Origin: Nageia nagi
Taxonomy: Eukaryota > Pinophyta
NCBI GenBank assembly: GCA_050084985.1
Contig: JBITNC010000001.1
Coordinates: 212,288,001-212,352,000 of the forward strand
Reading direction: 5' to 3'
DNA: 64,000 nucleotides
Translations under genes and position numbers: made by a program
Notes under the pieces: model-generated
What the model saw: only the letters and a program-made list of their open reading frames with translations
Told to the model about the DNA's origin: nothing
Databases searched by the model: none
In this document: positions 43,711 to 56,581 of the stretch, piece by piece
Numbering within the stretch: position 1 is the first letter of the stretch
Layout: every line of letters begins with the position of its first letter

Positions 43711-45389
43711 TAGGTCCTTCATATACCCCACCACACCCATTCAATAAGAGAGAGTGTAGTGTGACTTGCCAATCCTTTACATCTAAAATGGTCTATCCCT
43801 ACTCATTTTTATGGCAACTAAGTACTACATAAGAAGGGAAAGTTGAGACCCTTGATTGAAGTATTTTCCACTTGGGTTTTGATTTATGAAAACTTTGGGT
43901 AATTTATTTTGGTATGGGTCCCTTTACCCTACATCTTGAGAAGATAATCCTTGTAGTTGCACTATAAGGAAGAAACCACACCATGCATATGACCCTTTAT
44001 GAATTCCACTCATAAACATCCCATCCTAAACATTACCCCCTATGCACATGTTAGTGTGAGCCTTCCTTGTAGTGTAACCTCAATCAAGGGTCCCCATAAT
44101 CATTGAATCCATTTATTAAAAGATCATAAACATGAGGTTTGGTTCATAGACACCTTGGGAGCTTTATCTCAATATTCCTTTACCTACATCCCAAGAATAT
44201 CATCCTTTTGTTCATCCAATAAGGAACAAAATACACTATGCATATGATCCTTTATAAAAGCCACTCATGAACATCCTATCCTAATATTTTCCCCTATGTA
44301 TGCAAGTGATAAAATATCCCCATGATCATTTTATATATTGATCATAGGACCACCTAATTAAGGTTTAGTTCATGAATGCCCTAGGAGCTTTATCCCAGTA
44401 CAAGATCCTTTACCCTACATCCATTGGATATGGTCTTCATGGTTGTCCCATAAGGAATAAATCATATCATGCATGTGATCCTTTATGAATTTCACTCATG
44501 AGAATCCAATCTTGATATCATCCAACATGTTATTATGGGCCTCCCTTAAAGCATAACCTTGATTAAGGGATCCTATGAGATTTGCATTCATTAATCAAAA
44601 GACCATGGATGTGAGTTGTTTTGGTTCATGGACACCCTAGGATTTTTTTTCCAATTAGAGGACCTTTACTCTATATCATAAGGAGATGCTCCTTATGGTA
44701 TCCCTTAAAGGAAGAAACTACACCATGCACATGATCCTTTATGAATACCACTTATGAGTTTCACATATCAGGATCATCCCCTATGCATATATTAGTATGA
44801 GATTTCCTTGAATCCCAACCTCGATTAACAATCATAACCAAGAATATCATATGAAATAAAAGGACATAAAGGGGCTAAAATTCTATAAAATGAAAGGGAT
44901 AAGCATGATCATATGACATTAAGTGTTAGGCACTACATGCATGTGCTTGAATCCTTACACATTATGGGATAAACCACATGATGGATAAGACATGTTGAAA
45001 CCCATGTCCAATTCCATATACCAACAAATGTACCCAATCCATGAGATGGTTAATTAGGTAACTCACCTGCATCAAGGTGAATAGCTAGGTTAAACACCTC
45101 TAAATATCATTTTATCTCATATTATTGAGCAAGAATTTACATAAGTACATATTTCTAATGGTCATAAGGATCCATTATAGCTTGAACATGGCATGTAATT
45201 GAATCCTAAAGTGTATCTCTAACTAATATCAAACTTGCAACTAAACTATATATTTTACAATGGTTGGTACTTGGAAAATAATATTTTAGTAGACATTAAT
45301 AGACCTAGCCATGACCTGAGGCTAAGGTTTAGCTTGATCTAACAAACTACAAACCACCATACCACTATGTATTTAAGATTAGGAAGCAT
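43711..45389 (-). repeat. ETS/IGS relic with 230-256-bp subrepeats
   Basis: Region upstream of the 18S relic. Four diverged tandem units span about 43865-44870, anchored by CCTTTACCCTACATC-type motifs at 43921, 44177, 44407 and 44663. Each unit also has GGTTCATGGACACCCTAGG and ATGATCCTTTATGAAT motifs. Such subrepeats are typical of rDNA ETS/IGS (inference from position). 44870-45389 is unassigned, AT-rich and non-coding. Confidence 0.7.
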
Positions 45390-45990
45390 GATATAAAGAG
45401 GAAAAATGGGGAAGGGATCAAGGGGTGTGCAAGAGAGGGGTCCATGTAGTTTATTATTAACATTGAGCATATTTTCAAACCTTCACTACATTGGGCATCC
45501 ACAGTCCTCTTTATAGAATTGCATAGCAATATGAAAATTTGGTAACTATTGTACATTATTGGTAGACCCTAGATCATGATACATCATTGGATAAGGCTTT
45601 TCCATATACTTCTCACCACTATGCATGAGAAGGACTTACTAGAGATGTTCTACATGTAGTCATAGCATTAGATGTACTTCAATCCTCATATGAACTATAG
45701 AGGTAATTATGGTAAGATACATGGGATGAATTAGTGTGATGGAGAGAGCGTAGATGAGAAAGGGATCAAGGGGAGTGCAAGATAAAGAGGGGAGAATATA
45801 GTCTAATATAGCATGTAAACCACCATTATATTGGGCATCCATTATTCTCTCTATGTACTCATATAGCAACATGAACATTAAGCAATCATGGTACATTGCT
45901 GGTAGATATTATATCATGATACATTATCCAAAAGGGTTTCTCCACACACTTCTCACCATCACACATGGGAAGGAATTATAGGGGATATTT
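45390..45990 (-). repeat. Two 350-bp satellite monomers, inverted orientation
   Basis: Reverse-complement copies of the monomer found at 51787-58762: ATTGGGCATCCA(C/T)(A/T), TTTCTCCACACACTTCTCACC, ATCATGATACATTA, and GGATCAAGGGGAGTGCAAGA. The anchors TTCTCACCACTATGCATGAG and TTCTCACCATCACACATGGG are about 348 bp apart. Confidence 0.8.
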
Positions 45991-46173
45991 TAAGCTGCTA
46001 ACAATATGCAGTTGAATGAATGTATGAATATATGATTTAAATGAACATAAGTATCTTTTTATTATTCATTATTTCTATATTTTACATATATATATGCATC
46101 AATAAAACAAATTATACCAATAGTGCATTAATTAACCCCCATAAATAATTACATGCATTATTTTGGGTCTACA

Positions 46174-47026
46174 TTTTGTTGAACTTATTTGTTTAATTCA
46201 TCTTTCCCTTTTGATAAGATCTCACAAAACCACTATATTAGATCTATTCATAGGCCATTAGTAGCATGGAAATGGAGCATATTATGCCTCTCATTTGAGA
46301 ATTTAATATAAACATGACCAAAATGTAGAAATAAATAGCAACAATGAATAGTTTAGGTAGTTCAACATCTGGTATGATAACTAAGTTCAGGTAGTGTATG
46401 TTAAGTAGGTTAGTTCTAAGGGGGAAAATTTGTATGGTTCATGGTCATGAGGGTTAGCTCATTATTTTATTAGCTTTATAGGCAAGTTATAAAAATGTTC
46501 CTCATATATTTTTCTTTCCAAATTATGAAAACCCATGTTGTTGATGGTGTGAGACTACTTTTGTATCACTAGTGGTGTGCCTTCTTATACTAGAATAAAA
46601 AATAATAGTATTTTACATTTCCATGTAGTCTATTGAGATATATTAAACATAGATACTTAGGTTTTGCACTTTCTAAATAAGAAAAACTCAACCATGTGTA
46701 TGATAGGGGCTCTCACTTTATGTACATTCATGCATTTGTACATTTATGTTGCAATCAAATATAGGGTGTAAAAGTGCTTAGTGTGTGTTCATTTTATTTA
46801 TCATATATAGGTATATATTCTTTAGGATACATTTTTATATTGATTAGCAAATGAAAATGTGAAATGAGGTGTGTATCTTATTGAATAAGGTTAGAAAATT
46901 GTACTTTGTAATATTAAGTTGTAAATTATGATATAAACCATGCATTCAACATAAATAAAGTAGCAAAAATAAAAATAAAAAACTAAACATGCATCTATAT
47001 TATACACAAGATTGAGAGCAAAAAAG

Positions 47027-47030
<4 letters not shown>
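46174..47030 (+). other. Leader region of element P
   Basis: AT-rich, non-coding. A palindrome pair lies at about 46535-46551 and 46564-46580 (ATCACTAGTGGTGTGC), 28 bp apart, with a further candidate at about 46250-46266. No gag motif was recognised. Confidence 0.4.

Positions 47031-47094
<64 letters not shown>
47031..47094. repeat. (AT)32 microsatellite
   Basis: A perfect AT dinucleotide run of 64 bp just past the C-terminal end of the antisense PMD gene. A shorter AT run occurs at the same relative place in element M (about 61330). Confidence 0.95.
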
Positions 47095-47099
<5 letters not shown>

Positions 47100-47109
47100 A
47101 TCCATATAT

Positions 47110-48844
47110 CAAAATACATCCTAATGGCATGCACTACTGCCACCACTCCTCACCTAGCTAGGTCTAGAAGTCCCCCTAAACTTGATACTACACCCTAATA
47201 CAGTTATCCCACTTGATACATCATTGGTGCTAATATAGTGGGTTATCAAAAATTCCTTAATCCTCTCATATTTATTATTGATTACAATGATATCCTTATC
47301 TCTTTGCTCAATATTATCTATCAAACCCTAGATAAATGCCCATTACTCATTGGGTGGGGGCATGTCCATACTCTCTTATAGCCTCTTTATGGATTTATCC
47401 ATGGAGGCTATTTATGCATTCTAAGAAATAAGGGTAGCCTATAGAATGACTACCCATGCCTTTAAAGTCTCTCTCATATAGAATATAAAACCATCATATG
47501 TTAGTCTTCATAAATATGCAAACCAAAAATTAAGAGTACCAACTAATTAGGTACGTTACCTTCTACCACTAGTGGTAGGCCTCAACTAGGGCTATTAATC
47601 TTGGTGCTTATCCTTATTATGAAATTAGTTGGTGGTCCTTACATGGGAATATTATGTATAGGATTATCAACCTACTATGGGTCTTCATTTGAATACCCTA
47701 TGATGCTACTACCATTTTCTCATCCTCATCATCATCCATGCCTAGTGGGGTTGGATGAATCATCTCCCACCATATCATGAACCCCCTAATAGTACTAGGG
47801 GTTATGGAAGTGTTTGTAGCTAGGTCAAATATCATGGGCTCCTCCCACATGACATCCTTGGCTAGTATGATCCATGCTCTTAGTGGAGCATCCCTCTCAA
47901 TCATGTGTTAGAGATAGTGAGTAGGGGTAGGAGGAATACTCTTTTGAATCCCAAATTGCCTTAAAATATGATGCAAAATATAGGGCTCCAATTTCCTTCA
48001 AATTTAGAGAAAGAAAGGTTACCTCACCTAAGCAAGCTAGTGGCAAAAGAAAGTCTAAATAAGATACCCAAACCATGTCCTCAAATTAGATTCAATATAT
48101 CTCCCACCATATTACCTCTAATGAATGTGGGTACTTGTACCCATGTGCCTTGGAAACTAATATATTAATGCAATATTTTAGGGATCCTTCTTCTTCCTTT
48201 ATAGTCCCATGGGCCAAATCACTACTATCTTCTTATAGGCCCACACCTATAGGATACTTGCATGAGCTATCATGATGTTGAACTTATCAACACACATGAA
48301 ATTATGTAAATCCTAGTATAATTGGGCCAACACAAGTGGCACCTAAGAGAAATGTGTATCCTAGGCACATACATCCTAGACAACCCACACTAGACTAATA
48401 AGAAACAAAGAGCTTCTCTTGTATAGATATAAATAAGTGCAAATGTTGGAGGAAATAAGAAGCATCAAGTGTCTATTAGTTGCATGCCTTAGTGAGGTGG
48501 GTAGCTATGTGCTCCCAATCATAGTCATACTCACCCACTAATCATAATAAAAGCTTCTACCTCTCATTATTATTTAAGACCTCAACTTGATGCATAAACT
48601 AACCTCATATAGGAATCCCCCATATCATGTAAATCTCCAATAAAGTGACTATCATTTCACCTAGGGGTAGGTCAAATGATTTGGTGTCTTTATCCCACCT
48701 TTCTACCAAGGATGTGAGGAGAGGTAAGCCATGCTAGATGTAACCAATGATGGCTAAATCATTTATTTTAGACTACATAAGGATGTTATCCTTATGGTTT
48801 GTTTGTTGTTATCTCCTTGCCTTCTTTAAAGCTGTTATAGACAT
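47110..48844 (-). pseudogene. PMD protein, element-borne copy P, broken
   Basis: A minus-strand PMD remnant, antisense to element P. From the ATG at 48844: LAIIGYI*HGLPLLTSLVER, WDKDTKSFDLPLGEMIVTLL, EIYMIWGIPI*G. After decay it continues with FNIMIAHASIL*VWAY near 48270-48225, FGIQKSIPPTPTHYL, APLRAWIILAKDVMWEEPMI and the acidic GMDDDEDEKM (about 47740-47700). After a GT-AG intron a coiled-coil-like tail follows (MDKSIKRL, MPPPNE*WAFI*GLIDNIEQ, RDKDIIVINNKYERI) ending in a Gly/Ser tail. Stops are mostly TAG, and frameshifts are present. It is homologous to copies A and B in domain order, and to the C-terminal piece in element M. Confidence 0.78.
47473..47559 (-). other. Intron of PMD copy P
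   Basis: About 87 bp on the minus strand, GTAACGTACC ... TATATGAG, between the central domain and the coiled-coil tail. This is the same place as the introns of copies A (90 bp) and B (89 bp). The acceptor is ambiguous by a few bases. Confidence 0.5.
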
Positions 48845-51062
48845 GGATCCACCTCAAATATTTAATTTGTGGTACTACAATCATAAACAATAAGATTCAT
48901 GATTAATAATTAAATAAATTCATCCAAACATACAAAAAATTATAAAATTTAAGTAAGAATAAGGGCAACAAAAATAAAATGCTATAAGGGAAAAAATGCA
49001 ACTTTAAATGACTAAATAGGAAAAATAATGAAACCCTAAGGTTTTATATTGGTTGAAGTTATAATTTTTTTTTAAAAATAAAATAATAGTAAAAATCTAA
49101 CCACATGCTCAAATGATAAGCTATGTAGATACTCCATCATATGTCCCTTTTTCCTAGAAAAAGGCCTCTCCACCAAATGCTAATTCTGATTCTTAATGAC
49201 AAACCAAATGATAATGAAAAAGTCCAAAAGGAAAAAAATGGTAGAGAATAGGAGAGAGAGACAAATTGCATAGCCTGAAAGTAATAAAGTCAACCAATCA
49301 AAGGGAGAGGAAAAAAGTGGAATGATGAAAGTCAATAAAATATTTTATTTTTATTCATTTTTTCTCTAAAATCCTACTCAAATAAGTTATTTCTATAGTT
49401 CCAAGTTTATGCTTGGAATATGATGCCAAAGGTGTGCAAAATGCAAAATAAAATTTTAATTACCAAATTTCTCTTTTTCAAAAATCAATTCCACTACATT
49501 CATGCAATTAGTAGCATATAAAAGGTGAAATTGATATATAATTTTCCATATGCTAATTAAAAATAATAAAAATGGTAAGTTCTAATGATTACATCATGCA
49601 TTAATGTTAAATTGATGATATTCCATTTTTAATATTTATTAATATTAAATGGATGGCACTAGTAATGTGATTTTTGCAAAATTAGAAAAAATGATTCAAG
49701 TGCTATATTCTAATTCTCATTTCATTGGATCCAAATAGATGCATAAATTTGATTTAATTTATCAAATAGATGCATACATGATGAAAATATGAAGATTTTA
49801 ATTTATCAAATTTGATTTAATTAAATAGAGATGCCAAAATTTGATTTTTGGATTTATGCATGTTTATGGGATGGTTTATATATGAATAATTATTTTTCAA
49901 TGAAAATTGAATGTGCTATCTTTTATGAAGTTAAATTCTATCATTCTCATGCAATCAACATCATGGAGAAAGAATTATGGATGCTTTCAAACTATGGTTA
50001 TGTTATCATACTTTGACCAAATCAAAATGATAGATATAATGTGTATATGATAATTTTACAAACCAAAAATATATAAGATCAAAATGGGTAAATTTATGGA
50101 TTATATGAAAAATATTATGATATGAAGAAATACCTTTTCATGGATTTTATGATGCAAATTATTATTACTTACTTTTAATTAAATATCATTAATATTATAG
50201 ATTTTATTTGACAAATTTCGTGCAACCAATGATGTATGTTTACTACACATTCATTACAAATAGGGTATGCTACAATTTATTGAATATATGATTATAAATG
50301 CCATTATTTAACAAATATATATTGATATAAAAATGATAAATAAAATTGCAAAAAAAAAAAACATGATTTCCAAATTTTATAAAATACACACTACCAACGG
50401 TGTAGGTTTGCTTTGAAAATTAGTAAAATCAATCAATGCAATATGATTAAATGTACAATATTGATATGCAAATCCAATGAATATTTAAATATTTGGTATT
50501 TTTATAGGAATCAAATGATATTATTCAAAGTTATACTAATCAATGTTTTTAAGGCCATGGTCAACCCATGAGAATTTTTTTTTAAATTATAGGTTATTCC
50601 AAGGTTGAGGCATTAAAAAGGACCTCATCAGCTTGATCTTCATAAACTATTAGTTGGAATAATAGTAGTCTAAATATCATGGTTAAATAGAACTATGAGT
50701 CACATCATCCATAGTGACATAATAGATAATATTTATTTCATCCTTGCTCTTGCAATTGATTATTATTTAATGGTATGTTATCTATGTGGGTATTATGTGG
50801 ATTTGTTCTCAAAATGGTATTATTTGGGAGAGTAGGATTAAAATAGAGACACTCTCCTCATATATAGACTCCAATTTTTGGCTTGATTCCTTGAAGAAGT
50901 TAGAGCAAAGGAAAATGCAAGATCAAAAGGGGTTAGAAGGCATATCATACTCAACAACATATCAATCAAGAAAAGGGAAGTTCACTTTACTATTGAAAAT
51001 TTTCTTCTCTTATCTAAACTTCTTTAGATTATATAATTTCAAATGCTTATCATTCCATATCC
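48845..51062. other. Element P region between PMD start and 3' LTR
   Basis: AT-rich non-coding sequence. It should hold the PMD promoter (antisense), but no convincing TATA box was identified. The last 300 bp (50760-51062) are conserved as the reverse complement of 59500-59790 in element M. Confidence 0.45.
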
Positions 51063-51076
51063 AAGGAGTGGCAAAA
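51063..51076 (+). other. Degraded PPT of element P
   Basis: AAGGAGTGGCAAAA before the LTR start TGTATATGCC. The element M equivalent is the cleaner AAAGAGGGGAAAAA. Confidence 0.55.
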
Positions 51077-51786
51077 TGTATATGCCTAAAAATAATTTAT
51101 TATTTATTTAATAAATAATATTTAGACTTTCTAAATGACTTATTTTAATATTACATATGTCAAGATAAAGTTGATAATAAAATGCAATGCTATGTGTTAT
51201 ATTAAATGCTATATCATTTACCATGGTTCATATTTTAAAAGTATCTTGAATATAATAATGATTATATTATTTTTAGAGGTTGAATTTCACTCCTTTCTAT
51301 ATCTTTGTAGGCTATACATGTGAGTGGAATAGGCTAACCTCCATAGATCAAAACTCTTTGATATGATAAGAACTCTGATAGGTGGTTGTTAACCATAATC
51401 TTCATCAAGCTATGGTATATTTCAATGCCATCTATTATGAGAAATTATTATAATTTAAAATTTTAAACTTTATATCTTTGGTGTACATCATAATTATACT
51501 AATTCCACATAGCTAATGACATGCATCTTCTATATCGGGGGTTCTAGATTTCAGTGGTTAAGCTATTGATTCATGTACACAAAGATCTATTATGAACTTG
51601 CTAGGAATCTGATCCTAATCCTTTAAAGATTAATATGTTTCATGCATATTTATTTCATATCAACTTCATATGTTTCATGTATATTTGTTGTAATATGATG
51701 TATTATGTATATATCTATTTCCTCTTATATTGTAGATCCATTTATTTATTATGTATATTTGTAATTTTCATAATTTGAGATCTACA
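51077..51786 (+). mobile_element. L2 LTR copy 2 (3' LTR of element P)
   Basis: 710 bp from TGTATATGCCTAAAAATAAT to TTTGAGATCTACA. It is the reverse complement of the family at 34378-35107 and 58763-59489. Satellite sequence starts immediately after it. Confidence 0.82.
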
Positions 51787-53762
51787 AGTAGATCGCATGA
51801 CCCCCTCTCTATTTTTGCATTGCTCTTGATCCCTGGTCCCACATCCCTTACTATTACCTATATGATTTATCTAAGGTATGAAGTACATCCCTTATGCATT
51901 GCATGATTAAGCCACAAAGTAAAGGATTACATAAAGTGCATGGTTTTAGTGTTTATTAGGAAGGAGTTAGTATTAGAATGGGAGAGGCATAGTCTAATGA
52001 TTGAACAATCATTACTCTACTCAAGATGGTTGTTTTGGGAGATTTGATACCATGTAAAGGTAAATTAAATCCCTATTACCATGGGATTCAATTTGCACCA
52101 TAAAAACTAGTATGGTGAGGATGATTGGTGACTAGTCCCCACTTGATTTGGCATAATGCAACTTGTCCTATCTCAATATAGTTAGTTTCTTGAGCCTATC
52201 CCATCAACTAGGCTATATTTCCATGGAGATAACCTATCCCTTCCCTAAATCCCTCACTCCTCCCTCTATATAACTATTACAACATATTATGGATGTATTT
52301 CAAATGCTTCTACTATTTAGCTAAGGTATGAAGTATGTCAAATGTTATGGGTACATGTAGAATATATTCTATATTTCTTCCCATGTATGATGGTGGGAAG
52401 TGTGTGGAGAAACCCTACCATATGATTCATCATGATCTAGGGTATACTATCAATGTATCATAGTTTTTTGATGTTCATGTTGCTATGCAAGTCCATAGAG
52501 AGGACTATGGATGCCCAATGTAATGGTGATAGAGAAACATGCTCAATGTTGATCATAAATTGCATAACCAATTATCTATATTGCACTCCCCTTGATGTCT
52601 TTCCTACTTACCATCTCTCTCCATTATGTTGATCGATCCCATGTTCCTTCCCCTTATTGCTCCCTAGTTTGGTTAAGGCATGAAGTACATCAAATGCTAT
52701 GGCTACATACAAAATGTCTCTTGTAAGTCCTTCCCATGTATGGTGGTGGGAAGTGTGTGGAGAAACCTTATTGCATGGTGTATCATAATCTAGGATCTAT
52801 TATCAAATGTACCATATTTTCCTAATATTAATTTTGCTATATGAGTCCATAAAGAGGACTATGGATGCCTAATGTATTGATGGTTTAGAAATATAATTAA
52901 TGTTGATCATAGATTACATGGATCTTTCTCAATGTTACACTCCCATTGATGCCTTACCCACTCACCCTCTCTCCATCACAATGGTTTATCCTATGTCCCT
53001 TTCCTTGATTATCTCTTTAATTTAGCTAAGGTAGTATGTACAATGCTATGATTACATGTAGAATATCTCTTATAAGTCCTTCACATACATGATGATGGGA
53101 AGTGTGTGGAGAAATCTTACCACATGGTGTATCATGATCTAAGGTATACTAGTAATGTACCATAGTTTCTTAATGTTCATGTTTCTATACAAGTCCATAG
53201 AGAGGATTATGGATGCCCAATGTAGCAACATTTTAGAAATACATTTGATTCCCATCATAGATGACATGGCCCCTTCTTTATCTTGAACTCACCTTGATCC
53301 CTTTCCCATCCATTATTTCTTCATCATTATAATCCATCCCATGTCCCTTTTACCAATTATTATATGGTTTAATAAGGTATTAAGTAAATCTAATTCTATG
53401 ACTACATGTAGAACATCTCCTATAAGTCCTTCCCATGCATAATGGTGGAAAGTGTGTGGAGAAACCCTACCATATGGCATATCATTATTTAGGGTCTACC
53501 AAAAATGTACCATAGTTTCTCAATGTTCATGTTGCTATGTAATTATATGAAGAGGAATGTGGATACCTAATTTCATGGCAATTTAGAACCATGCATGATG
53601 TTGATCATAGACTACATGACCCCTACCTACTTCATCCCATGTCCTTACCCCTTGTTGCCTCTATAATTTGGCTAAGGTATGTAAAATGTCTAAAAAATAC
53701 ATACATCATAAGAAAATTAACCCCTAATCTGATTATAGATAGGTATTTTAACTTAAAACTAC
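51787..53762 (+). repeat. 350-bp IGS-type satellite, left part of array
   Basis: Monomers of 350 bp (plus or minus 4) anchored by CCCATGTATGATGGTGGGAAG-type motifs at 52380, 52733, 53082 and 53432. Each contains GTGTGGAGAAACC, TATCATGATCTAGG, CAATGTACCATAGTTT, AGAGAGGACTATGGATGCCC and TTGCACTCCCCTTGATGCC. A different module X (about 52020-52330, with GTGACTAGTCCC and TTTCTTGAG) interrupts it and recurs across the next insertion. The small frame at 53591-53785 is not a gene. Confidence 0.85.
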
Positions 53763-54197
53763 TATCAAAGGGATACCTCTCTTAGGGATATGAGTGGGCT
53801 TAGAGCATAACTTATAGCATAAGAGGAGTATTTTAGGACTCAACTACTATGGTTAAGGGTCATGGTATACTAGAGTGAGAGAGTCCATTCCAATGGTTAA
53901 ATTGGTGAGATAATTATGGTGAATAATGTTTGGGGGGGCCTTAGGGGTGAAACCCATATGAAGGTTGTAGGTTGGGTGGTGAGCTAAGGTCCCTTCAGGA
54001 TCTATGTGGTGGTGTATAGCTAAATGGACCTAGTACTCCTAAAGGCTAGGATATGTCTTAAAGGTGTGATAAGGTAGTATGTGACTATATAATTGATGGA
54101 TATGGCTTAGCCTAAGTAGGCCACTTAAGGGTATATACACTAGTTGTTATATATTACATCAAGGGACTCATGCTTCAAGGGGTGACTCATAGCCTCA
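53763..54197 (+). mobile_element. 5' LTR of the gag-only element
   Basis: Starts TATCAAAGGGATACCTCTC (TG decayed). It shares GAGTGGGCTTAGAG, ACTAGAGTGAGAGAGTC, ACCCATATGAAGGTTGTA and CAAGGGGTGACTCAT with the 3' copy. It ends about 54197; the following TGGATTTGGGGCC may be the PBS (tRNA not identified). Confidence 0.8.
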
Positions 54198-55299
54198 TGG
54201 ATTTGGGGCCATACTTAGATTTTGATGTCTAGACTATAGCCATTAAGAGGGATGCATATGACATGCAAAATGTATCCATCATGATTGAATTATTCATCCA
54301 AATTCAAAACTCCATTTTGCATACCTTAAGGACTAACTAGGAGGATGGGAATGGTTTTTCCAATATGGTCACTCAGGTTGAACCTATGTACAAGGTTGAT
54401 GGGTGTACATGTGGTGCCTTATGGCTATGCATCAGTACTAAACATCATATGAGGCTACACTCTACATTTTCATAGGCTCCTTAATAAAAGTAAAACTTTT
54501 GGACCTAATATTTTTCTCCCCTTTATGTATGGAGGTAATGTTATATGTATCAGTGCTCTTGTCCTATAATAATTCACATGGATAGTGCATCAATGGTACC
54601 ATTCTTGGTGATATAAGTATCAAAAGATCTTTTGTGTTGCCATTGGTAAGGCATGCACTTAGCCAAAAAAGTTTCCTAAGGAAGCAACATGTGTGTTTTT
54701 TGTTGGTTCAATATGTAATAGTACATTATTCCCTATGCCCTTATCAGATTATAGAAGAGTTAGTTGGGTGGGGAAAATTATTTATGCTATATACCCATGC
54801 TACTAATTTCTAATTTCTAATTAGTTACTCAATTTATTCAAGTTGGTATCTAATTAAATGTTGCTATTGCTTATAGGTTATCAGTATTAAAGTGTGATTC
54901 AAGTTTCCCTATAAGGAAAATGGTGTGATTTAGTGTTTGTAAGAATTTTAAATAGAATGGCATCGATAGGGGAGCCAATTTTTGAATAGGTTATTGAGAA
55001 TCTAGTTGTAAATATTATAGAGGATGGTGGTTTAGAGTAGGGTAACTTAGATAATAAATGATCAGAGGTCCTTCCACTCACATCTACTCCTAAATGACCT
55101 AGCTATGGTTAGCAACACAAGGAGCATATGTCTTGCCATCATGCATCTATTTAAAGGGAGATTGGTGAGGACCTATAATGCTTGAAAAGGTTTGATAGAC
55201 CCAAGAAACTAAGAATATTGAGCTTATATCCCTTTTATGCACTTTTAAGGTAGAGAATTAAGTATGTTTTTAATTAATGGAAAACATGTAATGATAAAA
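54198..55299 (+). other. Leader of the gag-only element
   Basis: About 1.1 kb without a recognisable coding domain, between the 5' LTR and gag. Its short frames have no similarity I recognise. Confidence 0.5.
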
Positions 55300-56340
55300 T
55301 ATGGAGTTGATAAATTAGGTATTTGATCTTGAAGGTGAGTTAGGCCATTTGAATTAGTATATGCAAAATCTAATAGATGATGTGGGTGTCTTGAAGCATT
55401 ATTTTGTCACCTCCATGGGAACATCTATTAGTGATGCAAGAGGACAAAAGATAAGAGAAACAACACCTTTTATGGGAGGAAATGAAGAGAAGTTGTTGGA
55501 GAACTTTATATGGGAAGTGGAGTACTACCTATCTTGCCTCCCTCCTTCGAGTGATGTAGGGTAGGTGAAGCTGGTGGTTAGCTACTTGGATGATGAGAAA
55601 AAATTATGGTGAAGAGAACTTAGGAATCTAACAATAAGAAACATGTGAGAATTAGAATTTAAACAAGTTGTTAAGGGATAAGTTCTAACTTAAGAATGCC
55701 CTATTGGTTTCTTGTACAAAGTTGAAGGAGTTATGACACATAGGTATAATCAAGGAGATTCTAGTTATGGCTATAGAAGATAGGATATGGCACTTTATGG
55801 AAGGCTTACATCCTTGGGTATAGAAAGAGCTCAATTGAAGGGATGTTGAAACTTTGGAATAGGCCATTCTAGTGGTAGATAAGTTGACTAAATATAATGA
55901 AGGGGATATAAGTGATGATTAATAGGATAAGAAAGAGAATGAGGATGACATAGGTAAGAATGGAGATTTTCTAAGGGTATTAAGTATTCTAAGTGGGGGA
56001 GAAAATAAGGATGAGCATGAAGGATATCATGGAGATGGAGATAAGAGTGATAAAATAAATAAAGGAGGTGATGGTAGAAGTGATAATAGAGGTGACAACA
56101 AAGGAGGTGGAAGACATGATGGGAGAAGTGATAGATGTTTTGAAAACTATAATAAAAGGAAGATAAGACACCAAGGAGAGGAGTCTCATCATTTGAACAA
56201 ATCATAAAAGGTTGGATTTGTCAAGTGATTCAAGAAACATTGTTATGTGTGTAGTAGTGAAGATCATATTACCAAGAAGTTCATTAAAAAGCATCACCTT
56301 AATGTTATTATGAATAAGTTATAAGATACCATTATAAAGG
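55300..56340 (+). pseudogene. gag of the gag-only element
   Basis: A gag of the Retrotrans_gag type: MQNLIDDVGVLKHYF, then FMGGNEEKLLENFIWEVEYYL (55361-55564, open), VKLVVSYLDDEKKLW, GIERAQLKGC or MEGLHPWVQKELNW depending on frame, then a strongly charged Asp/Gly/Arg-rich linker (GDGDKSDKIN..GGDGRSDNRGD). A CCHC-like knuckle, CYVCSSEDHITKKF, has its last Cys replaced by Phe. Stops are TAG or TAA and there are frameshifts in the middle. The histidine/tyrosine-rich frame on the opposite strand (55888-56205) is the shadow of the charged linker. Confidence 0.78.
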
Positions 56341-56581
56341 ACCTTTGGAACAAAGGGAAGTAGTGTACATGGTGTGTATGGCCTATAATGACTTACCACC
56401 TTAGTAAGATGGAGATGAATCAACCATTACACCTTCCTTTCATGTGGGAAAGGTTTGGTCTAGGGAACTTACTTGGTGATGTTACCCTTTATGTATTCAA
56501 TATCAATACATTGATGAGGTAGTGTTGGATATAGCTTTTATAGTTGTAAATATAAGGTCATTGATTTAAATTGGAGGAGAA

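Larger units (their letters stand above)
46000..51786 (+). mobile_element. L2-family element P with antisense PMD gene
   Basis: A plus-strand LTR element. It has a truncated 5' LTR end (about 46000-46173, ending GGGTCTACA), a PBS-like stretch (TTTTGTTGAACTTATTTG at 46174), an antisense PMD pseudogene (47110-48844), a degraded PPT and a 3' LTR (51077-51786). No gag was found between 46174 and 47100. No TSD can be tested, because the 5' LTR is incomplete. Confidence 0.65.

Noticed and set aside
46174-47030. Expected gag gene of element P.
   Set aside because: No capsid or zinc-knuckle motif could be found in any frame, so none is annotated.
55888-56205. His/Tyr-rich minus-strand frame.
   Set aside because: It is the complement of the charged GD/KR-rich gag linker on the plus strand.
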